DNA of 60,822 nt from an uncultured Eubacteriales bacterium (GTDB lineage Bacteria > Bacillota > Clostridia > Saccharofermentanales > Fastidiosipilaceae), in contig CABKML010000008.1 of the NCBI GenBank assembly GCA_902373515.1, forward strand, positions 1-60,822. Reading direction: 5' to 3'. The translations under genes and the position numbers were made by a program. Shown one piece after another: positions 18,401 through 26,715 of the stretch. The notes beneath the pieces were generated by a model, which had not been told where the DNA came from, did not search any database, and saw only the letters and a program-made list of their open reading frames with translations. Positions within the stretch are counted from its first letter, which is position 1, and the number at the start of each line of letters is the position of its first letter.

Positions 18401-19375
18401 TTACCAAATCGCCGTATCGGTTAATTTGCGTGAAATCTTATTAACGACAACAAATAAAATCAAGCTGACCAATGAATTGAATAAGCCGACGGCAACACCA
18501 TAACTGTAATTTCCCTGCTGTACCGAAACTTTATAAAGATAAGTTGAAATTATCTCTGAAGTTGAAGCATTAACACTGTTACCCATCAAATAAGCTTTTT
18601 CAAAACCGATACTCATAATTGAGCCGACATTAAAAATAAGCATCATCACTATAGTCGGAGCAATACTCGGCAAATCGACATGGATTATTCGCTGAAATCT
18701 GCCCGCACCGTCAACTAAAGCTGCTTCCTGCAACTCTTTGCTGACACCTGCCAAGGCAGCGATGTAGATAATTGAAGAATAACCGATATTTTGCCAAATA
18801 CCTGACCAAACATAAAGATGCGGGAAAATATTTGGGTCACCGAAAAAATTGAGTGCCTTGCCGCCGAACATTTTTATAATCTGATTGATAACGCCGCTGC
18901 GCATATCCATTATGCTCATCATCATACCGACCATAACAACCAAAGAAATAAAATACGGCGCATAGGTAATCATCTGTACCGCTTTTTTGAAGCGCTTACA
19001 ACCAACTTCATTGATGAACACCGCCAAAATTATGGGCAAAGGAAATCCGACAATCAGCGAATAAACACCTAAGCGCAAAGTATTAATAATTGTGCGAAAG
19101 CCGTACGGTCCGAACAAAAATTGTCTGAACCATTGCAAGCCGACAAATCTGCTAGCAAAGATGCCTTGAGCCGGCGAATAATTTTTGAAAGCTAAAACGA
19201 TACCCGCCATAGGTACATAGCAAAAAATAATTAGCCATAATAAGGGTAAGGCAATAATCAACCAAAACTGCCAATTATAATTCTTACACCGACGCTTCTG
19301 TTCAAGGCGCCGAGATGAATCTCCCGGCGCTTTCCTGAACAATACGACTGATTTGAGGGATTCTCTATAAGTCAT
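18401..19375 (-). CDS. Carbohydrate ABC transporter permease, LplB type
   Basis: Inner-membrane permease of 324 residues from the ATG at 19375, which has AGGAGC in front of it; an ATG 18 bp upstream has no such site. The EAA loop is LQEAALVDGAGRFQRI followed by HVDLPSIAPT. Family-like segments include YVPMAGIVLAFKNYSP and TYAPYFISLVVMVGM. Its partner permease and binding protein genes are adjacent, with spacings of about 10-20 bp. Together they import an oligosaccharide, probably fucosylated (inference from the two fucosidases). Confidence 0.92.
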   Translation of the reverse strand: MTYRESLKSVVLFRKAPGDSSRRLEQKRRCKNYNWQFWLIIALPLLWLIIFCYVPMAGIVLAFKNYSPAQGIFASRFVGLQWFRQFLFGPYGFRTIINTLRLGVYSLIVGFPLPIILAVFINEVGCKRFKKAVQMITYAPYFISLVVMVGMMMSIMDMRSGVINQIIKMFGGKALNFFGDPNIFPHLYVWSGIWQNIGYSSIIYIAALAGVSKELQEAALVDGAGRFQRIIHVDLPSIAPTIVMMLIFNVGSIMSIGFEKAYLMGNSVNASTSEIISTYLYKVSVQQGNYSYGVAVGLFNSLVSLILFVVVNKISRKLTDTAIW

Positions 19376-19396
19376 GTAATGCTCCTGCAACATTGC

Positions 19397-21076
19397 TTAT
19401 TTTTTTATAGTACGATCATATGCCGTCTGAGATAACTTAATCAAAGTCGGCAAACCTACCGCTTCGAAGCCTTTCACATAATTATCCCAAGCCTGATCAT
19501 CATCAGGGTTTTGCACGCCGCGAATGAAAGCGGCACGATTTTCTTCCAAATACTTCTTCACATCAACCGTAATTTGATTCAGCTGATCTGTTTCAGCCGC
19601 CGTAAATTTCAGTACGGGTAAAACATCATAATCGGTTTTCGGATTTTGAGCGTAAGGTTCGCACTTTTCTTTAGTTTCCGTGTAAAGCAATTTTTCCAAA
19701 CCGGCTGCCGATTTGATATCAACACTGTTATCCGTTGCTTGACCGAAGCGGACCTTCTCTGTAGCAAAATTCAAGCCGACATCCTGCCAGTCATGGTTTT
19801 GTGGATCGGAAGAATACTGATTAATTATTTCGTAAAGTGCTTTACTGCCATCCAAGCCCTTTTTATCCGTCGGATTAAGACGCCAGTCTTTGTCTTTATC
19901 AGCACCGAACTGCATACTTAAATAACCTTCAAGCGTATAAAAATAATCTATCCAACGTAAGGCTGCTGCCGGATTTTTGCAATCTTTAGTTAAAACAAAC
20001 TTATTCTCGAGAATTCCGTCATAACGGAAATAAGTAGCATGCTGTTTGCCCTCAGGGCCTTTTACCGGAGCCATCACTCGATAATCGGCATACGCCTGTG
20101 GTTTGGAATTGGCATCATAAGCATCGGAAATTGTACCGAAGGGAGCGAAAAATACTGGTTCTCCCTCATTGTTCATCAATTTACGATAATTGTCAGCTGT
20201 CTGTGTAAAAGCACTATCATCAATCAAGCCCTCTTTATATAGGCTGTGCATATATTGCAAAGCAGCACGATATTCTTTTTTTACAGCGATTGATTCAATT
20301 TTCTTATCCGGGCTGACAACAAGTTTACCGGCTTGAACTCCGGGGTCTAAAATGAAAGCATTAGTTATCCAATCATAGAATTGGTGTCCCCAACCATCTA
20401 TTGAACCGGACATAGGGATTCCTTGCTGATGAGCCTTTTTATAAGCTTGCATAACTTGACGCAAGTCTTCCGTTGTTGTCGGAACTTGCAAATTCAATTC
20501 CCGCAAATGGCGCATGTTAACCCACATTTTGTTGCGATACTTGCAATGATAGCAATCATTAATTGTCGGCAAGCCATATATATGACCGTCGGCTTGTGTG
20601 ATTTGAGACCACAATTCCGGCTTTTCTTTGATATATGCCATAAAATTGGGCATATTTTCTTTAATCAGGTTTTCCAAAGGCAAAAGCAAGCCCTCGGAAA
20701 CACCGTATTTACTGACTTTCGGTGTAGAAAACAAAAAAGCGTCCGGCAACGGTTTTTTTGACATCATGAGGTTAATTTGTTCATCTGCCGTATCCATATT
20801 TACTGTTTGATACGTCCAATTAATATTGGTCTTTTGAGCAATAAATTTGCTGAAATCATTACTTGCAAAATCGACAACATTGGGCATTGACAGGCGAACC
20901 ATAGTCATAGCCAACGGTTTCTCTGCAATGGGATATGTCCCTACTTTGCTTAATTGTACCGCGGCATCCTCCTGTTTCGTCTGTTTATTACCGGTAGAAT
21001 TACTGCACGCTGTTAAAGTGAAAGCGTAAGCACCCGCTAATAAAAGTGCTAGCATTTTACGGCATAAGTTCTTCAT
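19397..21076 (-). CDS. Extracellular solute-binding lipoprotein, LplA type, probable fucosylated-oligosaccharide receptor
   Basis: Membrane-anchored substrate-binding protein of 559 residues, within the usual LplA range. The lipoprotein signal ends at LTAC with Cys24. The mature protein has family features such as DAFLFSTPKVSKYGVSEGLLLPL (core YGVSEGLLLPL) and LRWIDYFYTLEGYL. AGGAGG precedes the start. It is the first gene of the fucosylated-glycan operon, and an 11-bp-armed inverted repeat plus a promoter are located upstream. Ligand identity is inferred only from the linked GH29 and GH95 genes. Confidence 0.9.
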   Translation of the reverse strand: MKNLCRKMLALLLAGAYAFTLTACSNSTGNKQTKQEDAAVQLSKVGTYPIAEKPLAMTMVRLSMPNVVDFASNDFSKFIAQKTNINWTYQTVNMDTADEQINLMMSKKPLPDAFLFSTPKVSKYGVSEGLLLPLENLIKENMPNFMAYIKEKPELWSQITQADGHIYGLPTINDCYHCKYRNKMWVNMRHLRELNLQVPTTTEDLRQVMQAYKKAHQQGIPMSGSIDGWGHQFYDWITNAFILDPGVQAGKLVVSPDKKIESIAVKKEYRAALQYMHSLYKEGLIDDSAFTQTADNYRKLMNNEGEPVFFAPFGTISDAYDANSKPQAYADYRVMAPVKGPEGKQHATYFRYDGILENKFVLTKDCKNPAAALRWIDYFYTLEGYLSMQFGADKDKDWRLNPTDKKGLDGSKALYEIINQYSSDPQNHDWQDVGLNFATEKVRFGQATDNSVDIKSAAGLEKLLYTETKEKCEPYAQNPKTDYDVLPVLKFTAAETDQLNQITVDVKKYLEENRAAFIRGVQNPDDDQAWDNYVKGFEAVGLPTLIKLSQTAYDRTIKK

Positions 21077-21143
21077 ATGTTCCTCCTAACCGATTAAAAG
21101 CAAGTCCAATTATTTGCCAAATCTTTCTTGCTTTTTTGCACAT

Positions 21144-21166
21144 TTTTTGTTGTTTAACAACAAAAA
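21144..21166. promoter_or_regulatory. Perfect inverted repeat at the start site of the fucosylated-glycan operon
   Basis: Arms TTTTTGTTGTT (21144-21154) and AACAACAAAAA (21156-21166) are separated by one T. The element lies immediately downstream of the predicted -10, so a bound protein would block initiation. The RpiR gene of the operon is the obvious candidate ligand (inference). Confidence 0.6.
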
Positions 21167-21167
21167 T

Positions 21168-21196
21168 AATATAGCATATTGCACTATTTGGCGAAA
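21168..21196 (-). promoter_or_regulatory. Predicted promoter of the fucosylated-glycan operon
   Basis: Minus-strand extended -10 TGCTATATT (hexamer 21168-21173), 17-bp spacer, weak -35 TTTCGC at 21191-21196. Positions 21169-21184 are identical to 9660-9675 in the fucose-operon promoter. The start codon is about 90 bp downstream. Confidence 0.55.
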
Positions 21197-21323
21197 CATT
21201 TGAAACGGTTTTTGGCTTTTTAAGCTTTTCAGCCCACTGTTCTGTTCATTTAATTTCATTTTTGTTCAAAAAGTCAGGCAAAATCCAAATAAAACAGTTT
21301 CAACGCCGTATACGCCACACAGC

Positions 21324-21355
21324 AAAAAAAAGGCCGATTGACGCAGCAATCGACC
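21324..21355 (-). terminator. Rho-independent terminator of the M20 operon
   Basis: On the minus strand GGTCGATTG pairs with CAATCGGCC (one G-T pair), followed by eight T. It directly follows the last gene of the M20 hydrolase operon. Confidence 0.85.
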
Positions 21356-21387
21356 TATTCAAATAGTTCAGCAGATTCGGCTTGAAC

Positions 21388-22515
21388 TTACTTTTTCCAA
21401 AATGCCAACAAAGCCTGACAAGCCGTCAACATTTCCCGAGTATCAATAGCTTCTTCCAATGTATGCGGTTTAATCATACCAACACCGATAATAATTGAAT
21501 TAAAGCCCTCGTAAGCGAAGAAATTGGCATCAGAACCGCCTCCGATAACTTGTAACTCAGCAGTAACACCGATGCGCTTATAAACTTCAATAAACTCCTG
21601 CGCAAAAGCACAATTATCAGGAGAGTTTAAAGTCGGATACTGCCATTCCTTAATAAGTTCAAATGTACCACCGTATTTTTTAGCTGTAGCTTTACCGATT
21701 TTCTCATACTCCGCCAAATAATTCTCCAGTTTTTCTTCTGAATGTGAGCGCATTTCACCATAAGCTTCCGCATAATCCTGCACCACATTTGTCGGTCCTT
21801 GAGCTTGGAATGTTGAAATATTCGCCGTAGTTTCCGAATCAATTCTGGCCGTCTTATATTGCAAAATTGTTTCCGCTAAAATCATAATCGCATTGATGCC
21901 TTTTTCCGGTTCAATTCCGCCGTGGGACGCCTTGCCGTGAGCAATCAGGCGATAATTCGTCGCCGTCGGTGCTTTATAAGCAACATACTTAGACGGCCCT
22001 GCATTATCTACAACAATGACACGCTTGCTCGGTTGCATATGTTTATAAACTTCAGGCCAGTCAATATTTCTGGCACCAATTAATCCTGTTTCTTCACCAG
22101 GTGTGAAAATTACCCAAATTGTTTCATGCGGATATTGTTTCTGCACAAGATATTTCAAAGAATACAGAACACAGGCAACGCCGCCCTTATCATCCGCGCC
22201 TAAAGTTGTCGTACCATCAGTCTTAATAATATCGCCGTCTTCAATTAATTTGACACCCTTATTCGGTTCAACCACATCCAGATGAACGGAGATTGTAACG
22301 CCTTCTCCGGGAACTGTTCCGGTCAATTTACAAAAGATGCTCGGGCAATCACCGCCGAATTTTTCATTCGAATGATCAACATAAACTTCCGCGCCCAACT
22401 CGCGCATGAATTTAATCACGAAATCGCCCATCGCCTTTTCATGCCGAGCCGGCGAATAAATGTTAACCATTGTTTTGAATAAGTCAACCAACTCCTGTTT
22501 GTTCAAATTCTCCAT
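21388..22515 (-). CDS. M20-family metallopeptidase (tripeptidase/aminoacylase-like)
   Basis: Two-metal hydrolase of 375 residues from the ATG at 22515, preceded by AGAGG; the longer reading starts inside the upstream gene's end. Metal and catalytic motifs are complete: ISVHLDVVEP (first His and Asp), TLGADDKGGVA (bridging Asp), FTPGEETGLIGARNID (Glu-Glu catalytic pair and Asp), and the C-terminal KPHTLEE histidine. Members cut tripeptides or N-acyl amino acids. It is the last gene of an operon that also encodes two small membrane proteins and a second M20 enzyme. Confidence 0.88.
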   Translation of the reverse strand: MENLNKQELVDLFKTMVNIYSPARHEKAMGDFVIKFMRELGAEVYVDHSNEKFGGDCPSIFCKLTGTVPGEGVTISVHLDVVEPNKGVKLIEDGDIIKTDGTTTLGADDKGGVACVLYSLKYLVQKQYPHETIWVIFTPGEETGLIGARNIDWPEVYKHMQPSKRVIVVDNAGPSKYVAYKAPTATNYRLIAHGKASHGGIEPEKGINAIMILAETILQYKTARIDSETTANISTFQAQGPTNVVQDYAEAYGEMRSHSEEKLENYLAEYEKIGKATAKKYGGTFELIKEWQYPTLNSPDNCAFAQEFIEVYKRIGVTAELQVIGGGSDANFFAYEGFNSIIIGVGMIKPHTLEEAIDTREMLTACQALLAFWKK

Positions 22516-22548
22516 AAAAAAACCTCTTTTCTTAAGAAAACTTAGCAA

Positions 22549-23217
22549 TCAGCTATGTTTTTCAATTTCTGCAATCTGAGTTTTGGCAATCATAATTGAG
22601 CTGAAAACGGCCGTTAAAGTAACGACAAAGGAAAGATTTCCCGGTAAAAACTGCACCACTTTAGTCATAACCAACGAAATACCCAGAGCCCATACTGCCG
22701 TTTTCCACGATTTCATGGCAAATTGTCCGAAAATTCCACCGTAAAGAGCCGGAATGATTAAACCCAAAATTCTTTGCACATTTCCCGGCAAATTGGAAAT
22801 GATAGTCTGTCCCATAACGGTAGCTAAAAAGACAAATAGAATGCCGACATAAACAGATATTGCCATTCCGATAGTACCCATAATCGCACCTTCTCTAGTC
22901 CCGGTTTTAAAGCCTGAAGCTTCGATAGATGTAGCTGCCGCCGGAATACGCATATTAACAGAATTACCGGATAATATTGAAAGATATAAACCTGAAGTTC
23001 CGACAATGGGGTAATAGGAAATAGGCTCACTGAAATAAAAAGCGCCTGAAACTGAAATCTGAGAAATTGCACCGGCAATTACAGCTGCCCAACCCGGGAA
23101 GAATCCGAAATATACAGCCATAAGCAGTGGCGGTAATAAACAGGCAACAGCGCCGAGAACCATCGTACTGCGTCCTACACGAACAATACTGCGATTATAT
23201 TTAGCAAAAGCATCCAT
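22549..23217 (-). CDS. Multi-pass membrane protein, unknown function (partner of the next gene)
   Basis: A hydrophobic protein of 222 residues with several membrane segments and no motif I can tie to a known function. GGAGGT precedes the start. The segment SEPISYYPIVGTSGLYLSILSGNSVNMRIPAA includes conserved-looking prolines and Asn residues within membrane regions (for example SGNSVNMRIP). It is preceded by a second small membrane protein with 12 bp spacing, and both are embedded between two M20 hydrolase genes. The pair could be a two-subunit transporter for the hydrolases' substrates (inference). Confidence 0.7.
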   Translation of the reverse strand: MDAFAKYNRSIVRVGRSTMVLGAVACLLPPLLMAVYFGFFPGWAAVIAGAISQISVSGAFYFSEPISYYPIVGTSGLYLSILSGNSVNMRIPAAATSIEASGFKTGTREGAIMGTIGMAISVYVGILFVFLATVMGQTIISNLPGNVQRILGLIIPALYGGIFGQFAMKSWKTAVWALGISLVMTKVVQFLPGNLSFVVTLTAVFSSIMIAKTQIAEIEKHS

Positions 23218-23229
23218 TTTCCACCTCCA

Positions 23230-23931
23230 TCAAATTATCAAAGCAGCAACTATGGCTCCGCCGAACATAGCAAAGGTTAACGACCACTGCTTTAACCAGG
23301 GAATTTTCTTACCGAAAATCTGACAAACAACCATAATCACCAAACCTAAAATTCCGGCTGCAGTAATTTCCGGCTTTACTGTAATTTTTAAAATACTGTC
23401 AACATTGAAATAAGCAAAAGCACCTAACATAGCACCGACACTTACTGCCGGCAACAGTGCCTTTCTACCGCCTGTCAACAAGTTATTCACAGCATCCATC
23501 CGATGAGCGAAAAAGAAAGCGAAAATCAGCCATCCCATCACCCCTAAAGCCGGTGTCCATAAGGCATTGGCATATACCAAAGGATTCATCTTGGTTGCCA
23601 ATTCTCCGCCCATTGCCATCGCTCCGAAATTTGCCGCCATTGTTTCATAATTTGTACCTCCAATCACGCTCATCCTCAAAGCTGTAATCGGTGCGCCCAA
23701 AGTTACAATTAACGCCCAGATGGAACCTACAACGCCCAAGGCCGGACCTACAGAGTTCAAAAAAGCTGTCTTCATTCCTCTTTTTACCTGCTGCTGATCC
23801 ATTCCGATTTCCTTCGAGCATTTCAATGACCTTTGCAGAATAATCGTCGCTTGAAACAACACAAGCAAAATACCTAATCCGCACACTAAATACATCAAAG
23901 GATGGTTAGCATAAAACCACTGATTGTTCAT
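23230..23931 (-). CDS. Multi-pass membrane protein, possibly DUF5058 family
   Basis: A hydrophobic protein of 233 residues. The start at 23931 is chosen because AAGGAG stands 6 bp before it, while the ATG 15 bp upstream overlaps that site. Notable segments are NSVGPALGVVGSIWALIVTLGAPITALRMS (core SVGPALGVVGSIWALIV) and FGAMAMGGELATKM. Size, topology and the M20 neighbourhood resemble what I recall of the DUF5058 family, but I cannot confirm this by search. It probably works with the adjacent 222-residue membrane protein. Confidence 0.65.
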   Translation of the reverse strand: MNNQWFYANHPLMYLVCGLGILLVLFQATIILQRSLKCSKEIGMDQQQVKRGMKTAFLNSVGPALGVVGSIWALIVTLGAPITALRMSVIGGTNYETMAANFGAMAMGGELATKMNPLVYANALWTPALGVMGWLIFAFFFAHRMDAVNNLLTGGRKALLPAVSVGAMLGAFAYFNVDSILKITVKPEITAAGILGLVIMVVCQIFGKKIPWLKQWSLTFAMFGGAIVAALII

Positions 23932-24027
23932 AAAAAACTCCTTCATTTAGCCGTAGCTATATTTTTACCTGCTCCATCTTTCCGTTTTCTCGACGACAAT
24001 AAACAGACAAGATTTTCAGGCTATTTA

Positions 24028-25230
24028 CTAATGCAAAAAGTCACAAACTGCAGCTAAATAAATAGCCACAGCCGAAGTTAAACTTGACTCAGATACATCA
24101 AAGTGAGACGAATGATTGGAATAATAGTGACCTTGAGCATCTGTCAGCGAATTAAGCAAAAAGAAATAAGTTCCCGGTATCTCATCTAAGAAATACGCCA
24201 TATCATCGCCGCCCATTGTCGGCTTTTCTAAATTTATTACTTTGTCCGGGAATAATTCCCGTGCCAACTCTTCAATTCTTTGCGTAAATTTCGGGTCATT
24301 TTTCAAAATCGGATAGTAACGTTCATACTTAAGTTCTGCCTGTCCCCCGTAAGTTTGGGCAATGCCTTGTGCAATTTCACCGATTCTTCTTTCAATCAAA
24401 TCCTGCACTTCAGCTTTCAAGCTACGACTGGTTCCTGTCAAAACAACTTTATCGGGAATTATATTCTGTGTAAATCCGCCTACAATTTTGCAAACCGAAA
24501 CAACAGCTCTTTCTACCGGTGGAATTTCACGTGACACAATTTTTTGTAAAGCTAATATTACCTCAGCTGCAATCACAATCGGATCGATACTTCTGTCAGG
24601 ATTGGCACCGTGACCGCTTTTACCAATTATGGTCAAGGTAAACTTATCCATAGCTGCCATTAATGCTCCGCTTTTGAATGCAATTTTGCCGTTAGGAACA
24701 CCTTCCAGCAAATTACCTCCATGTAAACCGATAACAGCCTGCGGACGAGGATTTGCCAAAGCGCCTTCTTTAATCATGGGCAGCGCACCTCCGGGAATTT
24801 CTTCACCCGGCTGGAATAAAAATTTTACCGTGCCGCGGAACAATTCCGGATGTTTCTGCAAAATAACGGCAGTTGTTAGGGCGACAGCCATATGCGTATC
24901 ATGACCGCAAGCGTGCATTAATCCCGGATGTTTCGAGGCAAAAGGTAATCCGGTTTCTTCGTTAATCGGCAATCCGTCCATATCCGCTCTGATTGCCAGG
25001 CATTTTTCCGCTTGTCGATCCGAAGCTGTCTTGCCTTTAACTTGAGCAACTACAGCATTGCCGGCCAAAAGAAGCTGATATTCAATTCCGTATTCTTGTA
25101 AGACCTTTTGTAAGTACTTACTTGTCTCCGGTAAATTCAGTTCCAACTCCGGTATTTCGTGTAAATCCCGTCTGAATTTTATACATAAACTCTCATATTC
25201 TAAAGCCAACGCTCTAACATCAGTTAACAT
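24028..25230 (-). CDS. M20-family amidohydrolase (hippurate/N-acyl-amino-acid hydrolase class)
   Basis: Zinc- or manganese-dependent amidohydrolase of 400 residues. It has the family hallmark MHACGHDTHMAV (His-Asp metal ligands), FQPGEEIPGGA with the catalytic glutamate pair, a dimerisation domain containing GKSGHGANPDRSIDPI, and a C-terminal GGDDMAYFL and NHSSHFDVSE. It would release amino acids from N-acyl or N-acetyl conjugates. AAGGAAAG lies 11 bp upstream of the start. It is the first gene of the operon and is divergent from the regulator at 25435. Confidence 0.92.
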   Translation of the reverse strand: MLTDVRALALEYESLCIKFRRDLHEIPELELNLPETSKYLQKVLQEYGIEYQLLLAGNAVVAQVKGKTASDRQAEKCLAIRADMDGLPINEETGLPFASKHPGLMHACGHDTHMAVALTTAVILQKHPELFRGTVKFLFQPGEEIPGGALPMIKEGALANPRPQAVIGLHGGNLLEGVPNGKIAFKSGALMAAMDKFTLTIIGKSGHGANPDRSIDPIVIAAEVILALQKIVSREIPPVERAVVSVCKIVGGFTQNIIPDKVVLTGTSRSLKAEVQDLIERRIGEIAQGIAQTYGGQAELKYERYYPILKNDPKFTQRIEELARELFPDKVINLEKPTMGGDDMAYFLDEIPGTYFFLLNSLTDAQGHYYSNHSSHFDVSESSLTSAVAIYLAAVCDFLH

Positions 25231-25279
25231 TCAGCCACACTTTCCTTGATAAGCTCTTCTGCAACATTTTCTTAAAGGC

Positions 25280-25312
25280 GTCTTTTATATGTCTTTATTA
25301 CGTCTTTAATTA
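25280..25312. promoter_or_regulatory. Three tandem 11-bp direct repeats, candidate operator
   Basis: GTCTTTTATAT, GTCTTTATTAC and GTCTTTAATTA start at 25280, 25291 and 25302, one helical turn apart. They lie between the divergent M20 operon and its neighbouring regulator, close to the operon start. Confidence 0.5.
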
Positions 25313-25422
25313 AAATTATATACAAAGGCTGCTTCTTGTCAATTAAAAATTGTGCATTTTCACAAATATTATTTTTTCGTTATCCATTAAAGCTCCTTAC
25401 TGCGGAGCACCTGCTTTTTTGT

Positions 25423-25428
25423 TATAAT
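25423..25428 (+). promoter_or_regulatory. Extended -10 promoter placed for a leaderless transcript
   Basis: TGTTATAAT, a consensus extended -10 with hexamer 25423-25428, lies only 6 bp before the ATG at 25435. The predicted start site therefore falls on or next to the start codon. Confidence 0.6.
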
Positions 25429-25434
25429 TCACAC

Positions 25435-26640
25435 ATGAGAATATTATTGATAGGAACAAAAAAGTCCGTACAGGAAATTAAAGATATGGTAGCCGATTTG
25501 GCGGTAGAAATTGTCTGTTGCTATGCTGAAGATACATCCAACATAAAATTTCAGATTGCCTCTTTACCCTCTAATATTGACGGCATCTTCGCTACCGGTA
25601 AGGCTGTATACTACGAAGTGATCAATAATTTTCATCCTACCGTCCCTATTTTTTATGCCAAACGTTTGGTCTTGGGTTTCAGTAAATGTATAGTGTCTTA
25701 TTTACATAGTAAAAATCGCTATGAAAAACCGCTTTTCGATATTATAGACAAGAAGCTGGTAGAATATCTGATTGCCCAATATGAATTAAATTTTAAGCAA
25801 ACAACTGTCATCGAGTATGATCAACAGGTAAGTGAAAGCAACTATCTTCTCTCCTACATTGAGCTTTATAAGCAGGGTAAAGTTGACGTAATTTTTACAG
25901 CTTTCGGTTACACTTATGATACATTGAAGAGCTTAGATATTCCCTGTTATCGTATTCCGGTTACGAAATATGATTTAATGGCCGATTTTCAAAAACTGAT
26001 CCGGGAAATTGAATTGGAAAGTAATAAGCATAAAAATATCACGGTTCATAACTTGATTTTTGCTGCCTCTCCTGATGAGCAAGAGCGTTTTTTCAATGAT
26101 TATGCCTCTTTCGTACAAGGTATTTATTTGAATAGTAACGGGCGTCATTTAGTAATAAGTAATTTTTGTTCTAACATAGGTCAATTATGTCTTTATCTGC
26201 AAAACAGTCTGGATGAAGCGAATAGAAGCAAGCTGAGAATAAGTATTGCCGATGGCAACAATATTCAGAATTGCATTGCCAACTCCATTTACGCTCATTC
26301 TTTTACTGATGCGGATTATCCTTTGGCAATTTACACGGAGCACAAAATTAAGCGTTTGAATTTTTCTGCTGATACGCAGGCGATATCTATTGATATTGTA
26401 AGTGAAATTTCCGGCAAAACCGGAATTTTGCGCAAGCATTTATACAAGCTGTTCAATTATTTACAAATTAATAAACGTGATACAGTCACGGCTGCTGAAT
26501 TAGCTGAAATTTTAGGTTTAACCAAGCGTTCGGCCAATAGGATTATTAATTCTTTAATTCAAGCGAAATATGCTGATGAAGTGGCAATATACAGCGATTC
26601 TATCGGCCGGAGAGAAAAATGTATTAAGCTGCTCTACTAG
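25435..26640 (+). CDS. Winged-helix transcriptional regulator of unrecognised family
   Basis: Protein of 401 residues from the ATG at 25435; an in-frame upstream start at 25336 would place the promoter inside the gene. The C-terminal 65 residues form a winged-helix-like unit, with TVTAAELAEILGLTKRSANRIINSLIQ as its helix-turn-helix (core LGLTKRSANRIINSL). The large N-terminal part starts MRILLIGTKKSVQEIKDM and reads like an alpha/beta effector domain, with KVDVIFTAFGYTYDTLKSL resembling sensor domains of PrpR type. That resemblance is weak. It is divergent from the M20/membrane operon and likely regulates it (inference). No ribosome binding site is present at the chosen start. Confidence 0.7.
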   Translation: MRILLIGTKKSVQEIKDMVADLAVEIVCCYAEDTSNIKFQIASLPSNIDGIFATGKAVYYEVINNFHPTVPIFYAKRLVLGFSKCIVSYLHSKNRYEKPLFDIIDKKLVEYLIAQYELNFKQTTVIEYDQQVSESNYLLSYIELYKQGKVDVIFTAFGYTYDTLKSLDIPCYRIPVTKYDLMADFQKLIREIELESNKHKNITVHNLIFAASPDEQERFFNDYASFVQGIYLNSNGRHLVISNFCSNIGQLCLYLQNSLDEANRSKLRISIADGNNIQNCIANSIYAHSFTDADYPLAIYTEHKIKRLNFSADTQAISIDIVSEISGKTGILRKHLYKLFNYLQINKRDTVTAAELAEILGLTKRSANRIINSLIQAKYADEVAIYSDSIGRREKCIKLLY

Positions 26641-26715
26641 CCTTTTCCTGCAGTTGCAGCTGCAGTTGCAGAAAGAAAAACGGCGCCGGTAATTTTCACC
26701 CCGACGCCGCCGATT
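26591..26715. repeat. Left copy of a duplicated gene-tail/terminator segment
   Basis: Contains the last 50 bp of the regulator gene plus the terminator hairpin. It is nearly identical to 28032-28144, apart from an extra 12-bp CTGCAGTTGCAG unit and a few single-base differences. The two copies bracket an AT-rich lipoprotein cassette. Confidence 0.9.
26672..26709 (-). terminator. Terminator downstream of the lipoprotein cassette (left copy)
   Basis: Minus-strand stem CGGCGTCGG / CCGGCGCCG (26701-26709 with 26681-26689) followed by TTTTTCTTTC. The stop codon of the cassette's second reading frame lies inside the hairpin. Confidence 0.8.
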
